From positions 272,385-336,384 of the forward strand of contig NZ_JFGS01000003.1 of assembly GCF_000740775.1 (NCBI RefSeq): a stretch of DNA of 64,000 bases, written 5' to 3'. Numbering within the stretch: the stretch's first letter is position 1; every line of letters begins with the position of its first letter. The notes under the pieces were generated by a model. It searched no databases. It saw only the letters and a program-made list of their open reading frames with translations, and was not told the DNA's origin. Both the position numbers and the translations under genes were made by a program. Origin of the DNA: Haematobacter missouriensis. GTDB lineage: Bacteria > Pseudomonadota > Alphaproteobacteria > Rhodobacterales > Rhodobacteraceae. Below, piece after piece: positions 36,536 through 45,826 of this stretch.

Positions 36536-37516
36536 TCATCGCCGCCCGCCCTTGCGTCCGGCTTCACGCTCTGCCGCGCGAGCGCCTTCACCGCGATCAC
36601 GAAGCTCGCGGCCCGTGAGGGAGAGGAAGACACTTTCCAATGTCGGCTCCTCGAAGCGCACCTCCGTCAGTCGGTTGCCGAAGGCGGCGAGAAAGGTCTC
36701 GACCACCGCTGCATCCGGGGCAGGAATCGCGAGGTGCAGGGGCGCTACTTCCATCGCCGCGGGATAGGCGCGCCGGATGGCCGAGGCAGTTTCCACCTCT
36801 CGTGCGATGACGCGGAGCCACCGCTGGCCATACCCCACCTTCAGGCTTTCGGGGCTGCCTTCGGCGAGGATGCGGCCATTGTCGATGATGCAGACAAGAT
36901 CCGCACTCTCCACTTCCTCGATGTAATGAGTGGTGGTCAGCACCGTCAGACCACGCTCGCGTCTGAGCCCGTCCAGATAGCGCCAGATGCGCGCGCGGGT
37001 CTGGGCGTCAAGGCCCACGGTCGGCTCGTCGAGGAACAGGATGCGCGGATGATGCATGAGGGCGCGGGCAATTTCCAGCCGCCGCCGCATCCCGCCGGAG
37101 AAGTTGCGCACGACCGTTTCCTGCCAGTCGGTGAGTTCGACAAGCGCCAGAACTTCCGCCATTGCGGCATGTCGCACCCGGCGGGCCATGCCATGCGCGA
37201 GTCCGTGGAAATCGAGATTCTCCGCTGCCGTCAGCCTGTCGTCGAGGCTCGAATCCTGAAACACCACCCCGATGCCGCGTCGCGCGCGCAAGGGCTCCCG
37301 CGCCACGTCGGCACCCGCCACCATTGCGGTTCCGCTGTCGGGCCGGAGCAATGTGCAGAGGATGTTGAGGAGCGTGGTCTTGCCCGCGCCGTTCGGGCCA
37401 AGCAGCGCAAAACTCGCGCCTGCAGGCACGGAGAGGCTCACATCCTCCAGCGCCCTGGTGCCCCCGAACACGTGCGAGAGATGTTCGACCTGGATGGCAG
37501 GCGGTGTTTCCGGCAT
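36536..37516 (-). CDS. ABC transporter ATP-binding protein (PQQ alcohol-system exporter)
   Basis: A 326-residue ATPase: Walker A GPNGAGKTT (about 39-47), Q-loop VVFQDSSLDDRL, signature FSGGMRRRLEIAR and Walker B ILFLDEPTVGLD. A C-terminal domain of about 100 residues resembles DrrA-type exporters. The start ATG at 37516 (MPETPPAIQ) is used because a longer frame would overlap the arsC-like gene by sequence with no ribosome site. It should energise the permease at 34418-35233. The final codons overlap a minus-strand frame through the repeat region. Confidence 0.9.
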   Translation of the reverse strand: MPETPPAIQVEHLSHVFGGTRALEDVSLSVPAGASFALLGPNGAGKTTLLNILCTLLRPDSGTAMVAGADVAREPLRARRGIGVVFQDSSLDDRLTAAENLDFHGLAHGMARRVRHAAMAEVLALVELTDWQETVVRNFSGGMRRRLEIARALMHHPRILFLDEPTVGLDAQTRARIWRYLDGLRRERGLTVLTTTHYIEEVESADLVCIIDNGRILAEGSPESLKVGYGQRWLRVIAREVETASAIRRAYPAAMEVAPLHLAIPAPDAAVVETFLAAFGNRLTEVRFEEPTLESVFLSLTGRELRDRGEGARAAEREAGRKGGRR

Positions 37517-37529
37517 GACGGCCCTCCCC

Positions 37530-37880
37530 TCAGGGAGTGAGGACATCCAGCACGGCTTCCGCCGGGCGGCCAAGGACGGCGCGGGTCTCGGAAAAGACGA
37601 TGGGGCGTTCGATGAGAATGGGATGCGCCACCATCGCGGCGATCAGGGCATCGTCGTCACTCGCCTCCGTCAGCCCGGCATCGCTCCGCGCGCCTTCCTT
37701 CCAGCGGATGATGTCGCGGGGGGCGCGGTCGAGAAGCGAGAGCGCGGCGCGGAGTTCGGCCTCGCTCGGCGGTTCGTCCAGATAATTCCGCACCACGGGC
37801 ACCACGCCGTGTTCCTCCAGCAGCGCGAGCGCGCGCCGCGATGTGCCGCAACGCGGATTGTGCCAGATCGAGATGGTCAC
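37530..37880 (-). CDS. arsC: Glutaredoxin-type arsenate reductase (ArsC/Spx family)
   Basis: A 116-residue thioredoxin-fold enzyme with the catalytic motif HNPRCGTSR (Cys near residue 10) and the conserved [10 protein letters not shown]; ArsC reduces arsenate to arsenite with glutathione. The Arg triad site (ERP) is present. The GTG at 37880 overlaps the pyrD stop (GTGA); a GTG two codons upstream is possible. No ars operon partner is nearby, so it may be a general ArsC-like reductase. Confidence 0.87.
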   Translation of the reverse strand: MTISIWHNPRCGTSRRALALLEEHGVVPVVRNYLDEPPSEAELRAALSLLDRAPRDIIRWKEGARSDAGLTEASDDDALIAAMVAHPILIERPIVFSETRAVLGRPAEAVLDVLTP

Positions 37881-38935
37881 AGCCACCGCTCCCTTCCGGT
37901 TCCGACGGCCTCCGCCACAGTGGCGAAGCCATCGCGGAGAAGCCGCTCCTCGATACCGCGGACGAGTTCTCCCACGAGCGACAGTCCTCCGAAGACCAGG
38001 CCGGTGTAAAGCTGAACCGCGCTTGCCCCGGCCAGAATCTTCTCATAGGCCTGATCGGGAGTGGAAATGCCGCCGACGCCGATCAGCGGCAGCCGCCCCT
38101 CCGTCGCCCGTGACAGGCGGGCCAGAACCCGGGTGGACCGCTCGAACAGCGGCGCGCCGGACAAACCGCCCGCCTCTCCCCGTGCTGCGCCACCAAGCCC
38201 GTCGCGGGAGAGGGTCGTGTTGGTGGCGATCACCCCGTCGATACCTGAGGCGAGCGCGACGGCGCCGATTTCGCCGATTTCATCATCGGTGAGATCTGGG
38301 GCGATCTTCAGGAATACCGGCACCCGCCGCGACAGCCCGTCCCGAACCTCCAGCACACCCGCGAGCAGCGATTCGAGCGCGGCGCGCCCTTGAAGATCAC
38401 GAAGCTTCTCGGTGTTGGGGGAGGAGACGTTGACCGTGGCAAAGTCGATCCATCTGCCCGTGGCGGCCAGCACTTCCGCGAAATCCTGCGCCCGGTTGGC
38501 GCTGTCCTTGTTGGCGCCGAGGTTCAGCCCGATCACTCCCCGCTCCGGCCGGGCGGCCAGCCGGGCCGCGATGGCAGCAGCACCTTCGTTGTTGAAGCCG
38601 AAGCGGTTGATGACGGCGCGGTCCTGCGGCAACCGGAACAGCCGGGGGCGGGGGTTGCCGGGCTGCGGGCGGGGCGTCGCCGCGCCGACCTCAATGAAGC
38701 CGAACCCCGCGCGGGTCAGCGGTTCGAGCGCGGTCGCGTTCTTGTCGAACCCGGCGGCAAGGCCCACTGGGTTGGGCAGGTCGATCCCGGCAAGGCTGGT
38801 GCGGAGCCGGGGAGACGTGATCTCCCCCGGCAGGGCGACCAGCCCCGTACGGAGGGCCATCAGCGACAGGCCATGCGCCCGCTCCGGGTCCAGCCGCGTG
38901 AGCAGGCCAAGGCCGAAGGACTCGTACCGGTTCAC
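37877..38935 (-). CDS. pyrD: Dihydroorotate dehydrogenase (quinone)
   Basis: A 352-residue class 2 enzyme that oxidises dihydroorotate to orotate and passes electrons to quinone at the inner membrane. The N-terminal amphipathic membrane segment ([20 protein letters not shown]), the FMN motifs [12 protein letters not shown] and [20 protein letters not shown], the catalytic Ser in [11 protein letters not shown] and IGVGGIST are all visible. The GTG at 38935 lies in the upstream stop (GTGA). It is the middle gene of DUF952-pyrD-arsC. Confidence 0.95.
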   Translation of the reverse strand: MNRYESFGLGLLTRLDPERAHGLSLMALRTGLVALPGEITSPRLRTSLAGIDLPNPVGLAAGFDKNATALEPLTRAGFGFIEVGAATPRPQPGNPRPRLFRLPQDRAVINRFGFNNEGAAAIAARLAARPERGVIGLNLGANKDSANRAQDFAEVLAATGRWIDFATVNVSSPNTEKLRDLQGRAALESLLAGVLEVRDGLSRRVPVFLKIAPDLTDDEIGEIGAVALASGIDGVIATNTTLSRDGLGGAARGEAGGLSGAPLFERSTRVLARLSRATEGRLPLIGVGGISTPDQAYEKILAGASAVQLYTGLVFGGLSLVGELVRGIEERLLRDGFATVAEAVGTGRERWL

Positions 38936-39270
38936 AGAACTCCCTCCGGGAAGATATGCCCGGTGGCCCCGAGCGGCAGGGACTTGTCCCAGACCACATC
39001 CGACAGCCGGAGCGGCCGATAGAGATGCGGAAAAAGCGCGCCGCCCCGCGACGGCTCCCATTTCAGGTCCGCTCCCAGAGGCTCGACGGAGACGGCGACC
39101 AGCACCAGATCGCTTTCCTCTGCGAAATGGCGGGCGGCCGTCTCTCCCACCTGCGTGGGCGTGGAAAAATGGATGAAGCCGTCCGCCACATCCACGGGCG
39201 CGCCGTGGGTGACACCTGCGGCGCGGAACGCATCCCATTCGGGGCGTCGGAAAATCTTCAGGATCAGCAT
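38932..39270 (-). CDS. DUF952 family protein
   Basis: A 112-residue soluble protein of DUF952: the start [14 protein letters not shown], the core [16 protein letters not shown] and [12 protein letters not shown] are typical of the family. Its function is unknown; many homologues sit upstream of pyrD in alphaproteobacteria, as here, with a stop/start overlap. It is the first gene of the minus-strand operon and has a hairpin (39273-39301) immediately before its start. Confidence 0.85.
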   Translation of the reverse strand: MLILKIFRRPEWDAFRAAGVTHGAPVDVADGFIHFSTPTQVGETAARHFAEESDLVLVAVSVEPLGADLKWEPSRGGALFPHLYRPLRLSDVVWDKSLPLGATGHIFPEGVL

Positions 39271-39272
39271 GG

Positions 39273-39301
39273 CCGGGTGATGCCCTCACTCCGTCACCCG
39301 G
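39273..39301. promoter_or_regulatory. Inverted repeat at the start of the DUF952-pyrD operon
   Basis: CCGGGTGA (39273-39280) and TCACCCGG (39294-39301) make a perfect 8-bp dyad with a 13-nt loop, starting 3 bp upstream of the DUF952 ATG. It could fold over the ribosome site or be an operator. Confidence 0.5.
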
Positions 39302-39432
39302 TCAAGGAGAACGTGTGCCGGTCGGACGTGGCTTGGCACCGGAGCCGCACCGGGATGGCCCGCGGGCGCGAGAAACTTTGACAGAGTCGCCGCCTCTCCG
39401 CAGACTGTGGGCATCCGCAAAGGGAGAACCGC

Positions 39433-41007
39433 ATGTTGGTCCGTCTTCTCGCCACGGCAGGGGTGCTTGCGCTCAGCGCCGGGGCTGCTTCTGCCGAATA
39501 CACGCTCACGATTCTGCATATCAACGACTTCCATGCCCGGTTCGAGCCGATCAACGGGTCCGATTCGACCTGCGGGGAAAAGGATGCGGCGGAGAACAAG
39601 TGTTTCGGCGGTATCGCCCGTCTGGTCACGGCGGTAACGGATGCACGGTCCCGGACCGCCAACTCGCTGCTGCTTGATGCGGGAGACCAGTTTCAGGGGA
39701 GCCTGTTCTACAACCATTACAAGGGCAAGGTCTCGGCCGAGTTCATGAATGCGCTCGGCTTCGAAGCGATGGCGGTAGGTAACCACGAATTCGACGACGG
39801 CCCGCCGGAACTTGTGCATTTCCTGGACGAGATCCGCTTTCCGATGGTCATGGCCAATGCCGACCTGAGCCGGGAGCCGCTGCTGAAGGGCCGTATCGCC
39901 AAATCGGTGGTGGTGGAGAAGGAGGGCGAGAAGATCGGGATCATCGGGCTCACCCCGCGCGACAACCCGGAACTGGCCAGCCCCGGGCCCAACATCATTT
40001 TCACGCCGCCCGCCGAGGCAGTGCAGGCGGAAGTGGACACGCTCACCGCGGCAGGCGTGAACAAGATCATCGTGCTCAGCCATTCCGGCTATGAGGTGGA
40101 CAAGCAGATCGCGGCAGAGACAGCCGGCGTGGACGTGATCGTGGGCGGCCACAGCCATACGCTGCTCTCCAGCACCGACCCTGCCGCCGCCGGGCCCTAT
40201 CCAACGATGGTGAACGGCGTGCCGATCGTCACGGCCTATGCCTATGGCAAGTATCTCGGGGAGCTGACGGTCACCTTCGACGATGCGGGCAAGGTGATTT
40301 CTGCTTCGGGTGCGCCGCTTCTGCTGGACGCCGCGGTGGCGGAGGATGCGCCCGCGCAACAGCGGCTGGCCGAGCTTGCCGTTCCGTTGGAGGAGCTGAA
40401 GGCCCGTGTCGTGGCGGTGAGCGAGGCGCCGATCGACGGCTCCCGAGATCACTGCCGTCAGCGGGAATGCGAGATGGGCACGCTCATCGCGGATGCGCAA
40501 CTCGATCGGGTGAAGGATCAGGGGATCACCATCAGTCTCGTCAATGGTGGCGGTGTGCGCGCCTCCATCGATGGGGGCGATGTGACGATGGGGGAGGTGC
40601 TGACGGTGCTGCCTTTCCAGAACACGCTCGCCACCTTCCAGACCAAGGGCGCGACTGTCGTCGCCGCGCTGGAGAACGGCGTGAGCCAGCTCGATCAGGG
40701 GGCCGGGCGCTTCCTGCAGGTCGCCGGGCTGAAATATGCGTTCGATCCTGCGCAACCGGCGGGCAGCCGCGTAAGTGACGTGCAGGTGCGGAACGGCGAG
40801 GGCTGGACCGCGATCGACCCAGCGGCCAGCTATGGTGTCGTGGTCAACAACTACGTCCGCAGCGGTGGCGACGGTTTCGCCATGTTCACGCACGATGTCG
40901 CCAATGCTTACGATTTCGGACCGGATCTGGCGGATGTGCTGGCGGAGTATCTGGCGAAGGCGGGGCCGTACAAGCCTTATACCGATGGGCGCATCACGCG
41001 GAAATAG
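39433..41007 (+). CDS. Periplasmic 5'-nucleotidase / metallophosphoesterase
   Basis: A 524-residue exported protein: signal peptide (1-21, ending GAASA), metallophosphatase domain with LHINDFHARFEP (Asp/His), DAGDQFQGS, GNHEFDDG and VGGHSHT (to about 270) and a C-terminal 5'-nucleotidase domain (about 300-520; NGGGVRASI, NNYVRSGGDGF). It dephosphorylates nucleotides in the periplasm, which would feed nucleosides to salvage (the cdd-upp operon is 20 kb away). UshA-like or SoxB-like; lack of sox neighbours favours the first. Confidence 0.93.
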   Translation: MLVRLLATAGVLALSAGAASAEYTLTILHINDFHARFEPINGSDSTCGEKDAAENKCFGGIARLVTAVTDARSRTANSLLLDAGDQFQGSLFYNHYKGKVSAEFMNALGFEAMAVGNHEFDDGPPELVHFLDEIRFPMVMANADLSREPLLKGRIAKSVVVEKEGEKIGIIGLTPRDNPELASPGPNIIFTPPAEAVQAEVDTLTAAGVNKIIVLSHSGYEVDKQIAAETAGVDVIVGGHSHTLLSSTDPAAAGPYPTMVNGVPIVTAYAYGKYLGELTVTFDDAGKVISASGAPLLLDAAVAEDAPAQQRLAELAVPLEELKARVVAVSEAPIDGSRDHCRQRECEMGTLIADAQLDRVKDQGITISLVNGGGVRASIDGGDVTMGEVLTVLPFQNTLATFQTKGATVVAALENGVSQLDQGAGRFLQVAGLKYAFDPAQPAGSRVSDVQVRNGEGWTAIDPAASYGVVVNNYVRSGGDGFAMFTHDVANAYDFGPDLADVLAEYLAKAGPYKPYTDGRITRK

Positions 41008-41268
41008 CCGCACAGCTGCATGGGAACGGTGGATGTCTCCGGTCCGGCTTCGCGCTGCTTTCCCGCTGGCGAGGTTCCTTCTGCCCCAGAGCGAGCGGAC
41101 GGAATACCGCTTGTCCGCGGCGGCGGGTTCTCTGTCAGGCTACGAACCTGCCGGGTGCCCGCGATATCCAGTCGGGCCCTGGCGCCGGTTTGGATAGGCT
41201 TTCTCGGGGAATGCCAGACTTCACCCTTGAGCACCCCGCCGCTGGATGCTATCTCTCGCCCCGCGCTC

Positions 41269-41342
41269 GCGGGTATGGTGTAGTGGTAGCGCCTCAGCCT
41301 TCCAAGCTGATGGGGCGGGTTCGATTCCCGCTACCCGCTCCA
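41269..41342 (+). tRNA. tRNA-Gly (anticodon TCC)
   Basis: A 74-nt gene including the encoded CCA. Acceptor GCGGGTA pairs with TACCCGC, discriminator T, then CCA at 41340-41342. The anticodon stem TCAGC/GCTGA encloses the loop CTTCCAA, anticodon TCC at 41301-41303. The T-arm has GGTTCGATTCCC. It marks the left limit of the region with different gene content. Confidence 0.97.
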
Positions 41343-41588
41343 ACGTGCCTGTTGATGGGCATATTTTTCAATGACTTCCGTGACTTACTTGTCCCCCCGG
41401 TGCACATTCCGGCACACACGGGGCATACATGTGACTCGTTTTGAAGAACGTTGAGCGGACCAGATCAGGCAGTTGGCAATATCGGCGCAGTTCCTGTTGA
41501 GGTTGGGGGCTCGTATTTTTGCGTAGTTTTTAGATGGTCTTTAGCGCTTCAGCCGAAAGTACCTCGCGGATTGAGAGGGGCTCCCCCC

Positions 41589-42317
41589 TTACCTTTTGAG
41601 ATAGACCTCCCTAGTCCGCTGGAGGGCAATGGACAGGCGGCTGGAGAGGCTTCGACCGTTTGCGACTTCGTCACGGCAATAACGGAGCAAGCATTCGCCC
41701 AGCAATATCGAAGCAATGGCCGCTTCCTCTAGACACGCCTTCAAGAGCTCGATTTGCTTAATCGGCCCTGAATGGATCAGCCCTTGACCGTCCCTCTTTA
41801 GGTCGAGTGCGAACGGAGTGGGATGAGTGAGCTGCGAAAGGCGATCATAGTGGGCCTTCCGCTTCATCTCAAAGAACCCGTCGCGATCATCCAAAGCCTT
41901 CCGGATCGACAAGGGAGCATAGGTCCGCTTGACCGTTCGCGCATCGGCCTTAAGCCATGCTTCTGGGCGACCCGGTTCTGACATGAGAAAGCTAATGAGA
42001 AAGGAAGTCTCCAGAAGATCGCGGGCGAACATTACACTTCCCGTGAAGATTCCGGACATTGCAGAGCGAACGCATTGAGACAGCCCATCAAACGACCGCA
42101 AGAAGAGACCGCAAAGCGCATGATGACGCTCACCCTCTGGTGCATTTCGTCTGACCATCTCGACGCAGTCCATATATGCCTCAACGAGCTCAAGATGATC
42201 TTGCAGATACGCATACTCGGGTCGAGAAATTACCTCCTCTGCCCACTCTTGCACAGGATCATCGCCACGCCAAAGGCGTTTCAAATTATCAGGAATGACG
42301 GGCTTCAATTTCGGCAT
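41589..42317 (-). CDS. Uncharacterised, mostly helical protein
   Basis: A 242-residue protein with no membrane segment or signal. The centre has a helical stretch, SGSVMFARDLLETSF, and later the motif YDRLSQLTHPTP, which recalls DUF5677/HEPN-like proteins (LS..xHP), but I am not sure. The ATG at 42317 (MPKLKPVIP) is chosen; an upstream TTG at 42335 is possible. Base composition is more AT-rich than the housekeeping genes, and the position just after tRNA-Gly suggests acquired DNA. Function unknown. Confidence 0.7.
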   Translation of the reverse strand: MPKLKPVIPDNLKRLWRGDDPVQEWAEEVISRPEYAYLQDHLELVEAYMDCVEMVRRNAPEGERHHALCGLFLRSFDGLSQCVRSAMSGIFTGSVMFARDLLETSFLISFLMSEPGRPEAWLKADARTVKRTYAPLSIRKALDDRDGFFEMKRKAHYDRLSQLTHPTPFALDLKRDGQGLIHSGPIKQIELLKACLEEAAIASILLGECLLRYCRDEVANGRSLSSRLSIALQRTREVYLKR

Positions 42318-42335
42318 CGGCTCCACTTCGAGCAA

Positions 42336-43044
42336 TCCCCCGCCAAGCTACACAGTTATCGCACCGGCGCTACTCCCAACACTCCTGTGTGTTGCTCGCC
42401 ATTGCCGTTGTGGGGCTAAAGTAGCCTCGTCTTGCTCGCTTCCGCGCGCGGTTGGCCCGGGCACACCTAAAGGTATCTCTAAGCACACACGGCAGATCGG
42501 TACCGGGCGTCAGCATGGATGTAAGTAATTGATAATAGGTGTTAATGTCTAAATCGGCTCAGTTCGATTTCCTATGGGTCATGTCGGAGTTCCCCTCCTG
42601 TACATGTCTGACCCGCATCAAGGTACATTGAGCAGGCCATACGGGCGAGCGGCGATATCCGTTCAGGTTTCCAAAGCTGTCTCGATCCTGTTCATCTGAC
42701 GCGCGCGGATTTCGTGATGCCGCCCGGTTGGACGTGTCGAGCCTCGGGGAAAGGCAAGACTGCTTGAACTGGCAGGGACGGTGGGCGCCATCGGTGTCAA
42801 CGCCCGGCGTGACCAATAGTCATCCCGCCTTGTGGTCCTCGGGCCTCAAACGATTGTGGCGACGCGTTTTCGCCCAATCTTATCGCCTTTATCGCGGAAC
42901 CGTTCCGCTCTCCCTCGCTCTGACTTGCCGTGAGAACTAATTGTCAAACAAATTTTCTACCCGGATATTATCATAGATAGCTATATTCCAGACCGTCTGC
43001 CCCGCGTCTAATCTACGGCCAAAACGGATCAGCAGGGGATCGAC
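42336..43044. other. Non-coding interval upstream of the catabolic island
   Basis: About 700 bp with no convincing gene. Frames of up to 85 codons (42559-42816 minus; 42728-42940 plus) lack ribosome sites and family resemblance. The last 100 bp are AT-rich, with an imperfect dyad around GGATATTATCATAGATAG and CTATATTCC (42963-42989) upstream of the CoA-transferase. It presumably contains that operon's promoter. Confidence 0.5.
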
Positions 43045-44247
43045 ATGGGCGCGTTGGACGGAATCACTGTTCTCAGCTTCAACCACTTTTTATCTGGACC
43101 TGCGGCGGCGCAGTTTCTTGGTGATATCGGTGCGGATGTCATTGCGGTGGAACCGCTGAATGGCGCCTTTCAGCGCAACTGGGCGGTCGGCAACCGCTTT
43201 GTCGACGATACTAGCGTCAATCATATGACCACGGGTCGCAACAAGCGCTCGATCGCCGTTGATCTGAAGTCGCCCGAGGGGTTGGCAGCTGTGCGCCGCC
43301 TGATCGCCAAGGCCGATGTGGTGATGGAAAATTTCCGGCCCGGTACACTGGAAAAGCTGGGTCTATCCGAAGCGGCGATGCGTGAGATCAATCCTCGCCT
43401 GATATACGCCGCGACAACCGGTTATGGGGGTGATGGACCCTATCGGGATCGCCCCGGTCAGGATGTGCTGTTGCAGGCGATGTCGGGCCTCGCCGCCCAT
43501 ACTGGCAGCATGGAATCAGGCCCGGTCGCGATCGGATCGGTCCCTATAGACCATCATGCTGCCGCGCTGACCGTCGCAGGGATTCTCGCGGCACTTTTTG
43601 AACGTGAGCGGACCGGCAAGGGCAAGCGGATCGAGGTCAACATGCTGCAGGCGGCACTGGATCTACAGGGAGAATCGATCACCGCGTGGATGAACGGCGC
43701 TGACCGCGCCGGACCGCGCGGGCAGGCTGGCATGGCCAACTGGTTCAGCCCCGCCCCTTACGGAATCTACGCGGTCAAGGATGGACATGTGATGATCTCC
43801 ATGTCCACGCCCGCCGATCTGGCTCGGGCGCTGGGATTACCGGCTCTGGCCGGGTTCACCGAAAAGGACGGTTTCGACCGACGCGGCGAAATCTCGGTCA
43901 TCGTGGCGGAAGGTATGGCCGGATTGACGGCCGGAGAAGCGCTGGACCGGCTGGCTGCCGCAGGCGTCTGGCACGAACTGGTGCGCGATTACGACAGCCT
44001 ACGTGACAACCCGCAGGCCCGGCACCTAGGCGTATTCATGGACATGCAAACGCAGGCCGGCTCCGCCATGACGCTGCTGTCGCACCCGATACGCTATGAT
44101 GGGGTGCTGCCCGCTGTGCGCATTGTTCCTCAACCGCTGGGTGGGCAGACCCGCGAGGTGCTGGCCGAAGCAGGCTTTGAGGATGATGAAATCGAGTCGT
44201 TGCTGGCCGCGGGTGCCGTGGCGCAGACGAGCAGGATGCGGGGCTGA
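43045..44247 (+). CDS. Family III CoA-transferase (CaiB/BaiF type)
   Basis: A 400-residue enzyme that moves CoA between carboxylic acids through an aspartyl-CoA intermediate. The family signature NHFLSGPAAAQFLGDIGADVI is near the N terminus, with KRSIAVDLKSPEG, ENFRPGTLEKLG, and the catalytic Asp in GQDVLLQAMSGL. It is the first gene of a run of tightly spaced genes that ends with LysR. It probably activates the first acid intermediate as its CoA ester. Substrate unknown. Confidence 0.92.
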   Translation: MGALDGITVLSFNHFLSGPAAAQFLGDIGADVIAVEPLNGAFQRNWAVGNRFVDDTSVNHMTTGRNKRSIAVDLKSPEGLAAVRRLIAKADVVMENFRPGTLEKLGLSEAAMREINPRLIYAATTGYGGDGPYRDRPGQDVLLQAMSGLAAHTGSMESGPVAIGSVPIDHHAAALTVAGILAALFERERTGKGKRIEVNMLQAALDLQGESITAWMNGADRAGPRGQAGMANWFSPAPYGIYAVKDGHVMISMSTPADLARALGLPALAGFTEKDGFDRRGEISVIVAEGMAGLTAGEALDRLAAAGVWHELVRDYDSLRDNPQARHLGVFMDMQTQAGSAMTLLSHPIRYDGVLPAVRIVPQPLGGQTREVLAEAGFEDDEIESLLAAGAVAQTSRMRG

Positions 44248-44250
44248 ACG

Positions 44251-45411
44251 ATGGATTTCTCGATCTCTGACGATATGAAGATGGTGACCGAGGCTGTGGG
44301 CCGCTTCGTCCGCGAAAAGGTCCAGCCCTTGGAGCAGGAAACCGAGGACAACGCTCGTATCCCGCCTGACCGGCTGGCCACCGTCCGGGCCGAGGCGCAG
44401 GCGCTCGGCTTTTATGCGATGAACATGTCTGAAGCCGTAGGGGGCGCGGGGCTTGGCGTGCTGGACATGTGTCTGGTCGAGGAGCAACTGGGCCAGACCT
44501 CTGACGCGCTGATCCGGCGAGTCTTCGGTCAGGTCTATCCAATGCTGGAACGGTTCGAGGGTCCGCTTCGCGACAAGTATCTTTATCCGACGGTCAAGGG
44601 CGACAAGATCTGTGCCATGGCGATCACGGAACCTGGCGCGGGGTCGGATGCGGCAGCGATCAAGACGCACGCGCGGCTGGAGGGTGACGAGTGGATCCTG
44701 AACGGCACCAAGCATTTCATCTCCGATGGCGATATCGCTGACTACATCATCGTCATGGCGGTAACCGATGCCGGAAAGGGTGCACGGGGTGGGATCAGCC
44801 TGCTGATCGTGGACAAGGACACAGCCGGTTTCAGGGTCACGCGCAATCAGCCGATGATGGGTCATCGCGGGTATGGCCATGCGGAACTGACCTTCGATGA
44901 CGTGCGCATCCCCCGCGACAACGTGCTTGGACCCGTGGGCGAGGGCTTCCGGGTAATGATGGCCAATGTCGGAGGCATTCGTCTGGGCCATATCGGCGCG
45001 CGCGCAGTCGGTATGGCCAGCCGTGTGGTGGAGATGATGCGCCAGCATGCGGCCACCCGTCAGCAGTTCGGACAGCCGATCGGGGATTTTCAGATGGTCC
45101 AGCAGATGATCGCCGATAGTGCGATGGAGATTTTCGCCACGCGCATGATGGTGCTGAACACGGCCTGGGAACAGGATCACGGAATGGACCCACGTGACAA
45201 GGTGTCGATGGTCAAGGTTCAGGCGTCCGAAATGCTGGGCCGTGTGGCCGATCGCGGGATCCAGGTGTTCGGCGGCTATGGTTTCACCAAGGAACTGCCG
45301 TTGGAGCGCATCTATCGTGATGCCCGCGTGACCCGGATTTACGACGGTACGTCGGAGGTGCATCGGATGCTCGTTGCCCGATCCGTCATCAAGCGTGGCC
45401 TAAGCCTTTAG
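44251..45411 (+). CDS. Acyl-CoA dehydrogenase
   Basis: A 386-residue flavin enzyme of standard size. MAITEPGAGSDAAAIKT and LNGTKHFISDGDIADY are the FAD-contact segments, and FGGYGFTKE with RIYDGTSEVHRM closes the C terminus. It introduces a 2,3-double bond (or a related oxidation) into the CoA ester made by the neighbouring transferase. It starts 3 bp after that gene and ends 10 bp before the MaoC pair. Confidence 0.93.
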   Translation: MDFSISDDMKMVTEAVGRFVREKVQPLEQETEDNARIPPDRLATVRAEAQALGFYAMNMSEAVGGAGLGVLDMCLVEEQLGQTSDALIRRVFGQVYPMLERFEGPLRDKYLYPTVKGDKICAMAITEPGAGSDAAAIKTHARLEGDEWILNGTKHFISDGDIADYIIVMAVTDAGKGARGGISLLIVDKDTAGFRVTRNQPMMGHRGYGHAELTFDDVRIPRDNVLGPVGEGFRVMMANVGGIRLGHIGARAVGMASRVVEMMRQHAATRQQFGQPIGDFQMVQQMIADSAMEIFATRMMVLNTAWEQDHGMDPRDKVSMVKVQASEMLGRVADRGIQVFGGYGFTKELPLERIYRDARVTRIYDGTSEVHRMLVARSVIKRGLSL

Positions 45412-45421
45412 GAGCCCGAAC

Positions 45422-45826
45422 ATGGAACAGTTTCCCCCCGCCGGCCGGTCGATGACCTTTCGCAAGACGATGACAGTTGCCGAACAGGGCTTTTTTACCG
45501 GGATTTCCGGCAATATGAGCCGGGCGCACGTCGACCGGGTCTATGCCCGGGATCAGGGAATGTCCGACATGCTGGTGTTTGAGTTGGCCGCCGCCAGCCT
45601 ATTCACCACTGCCTTCGGCAGGTTGGCCGGACCGGGGTTCCGGCTTGGCACCATCCAGCTGGACTTTTCGCGGGCGCTGCCGGTCGGCAGTTCCCTGGCC
45701 GCCACCGCCACCGTCGCCCACGGAGGGACGGATGGTGTGACGTTCGATCTGTCGGCCACGGTTGATGACATCGAAGTCATCACCGGCAAGGCGTTTCTGG
45801 TGCCGCTGGAATCCGCCGATGTATGA
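45422..45826 (+). CDS. MaoC-like protein with altered active-site Asp
   Basis: A 134-residue hotdog-fold protein of MaoC (R-hydratase) type. The active-site segment, normally TGDxNPxHxD, reads SGNMSRAHVD (about 29-38): the His is kept and the Asp has become Asn. DFSRALPVGSSL is the typical closing strand. It overlaps a second MaoC gene. Loss of the Asp suggests that this subunit is non-catalytic and pairs with the next one; this is inference. Confidence 0.8.
   Translation: MEQFPPAGRSMTFRKTMTVAEQGFFTGISGNMSRAHVDRVYARDQGMSDMLVFELAAASLFTTAFGRLAGPGFRLGTIQLDFSRALPVGSSLAATATVAHGGTDGVTFDLSATVDDIEVITGKAFLVPLESADV

Noticed and set aside
41343..41588. Possible integrase or attachment-site repeat next to tRNA-Gly
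   Set aside because: No integrase-like frame and no repeat of the tRNA 3' end was found within the window.
42559..42940. Two short frames (85 and 70 codons) upstream of the CoA-transferase
   Set aside because: They overlap on opposite strands, have no ribosome sites and no recognisable family; treated as non-coding.
44026..45363. 445-codon minus-strand frame
   Set aside because: Antisense of the acyl-CoA dehydrogenase at 44251-45411.
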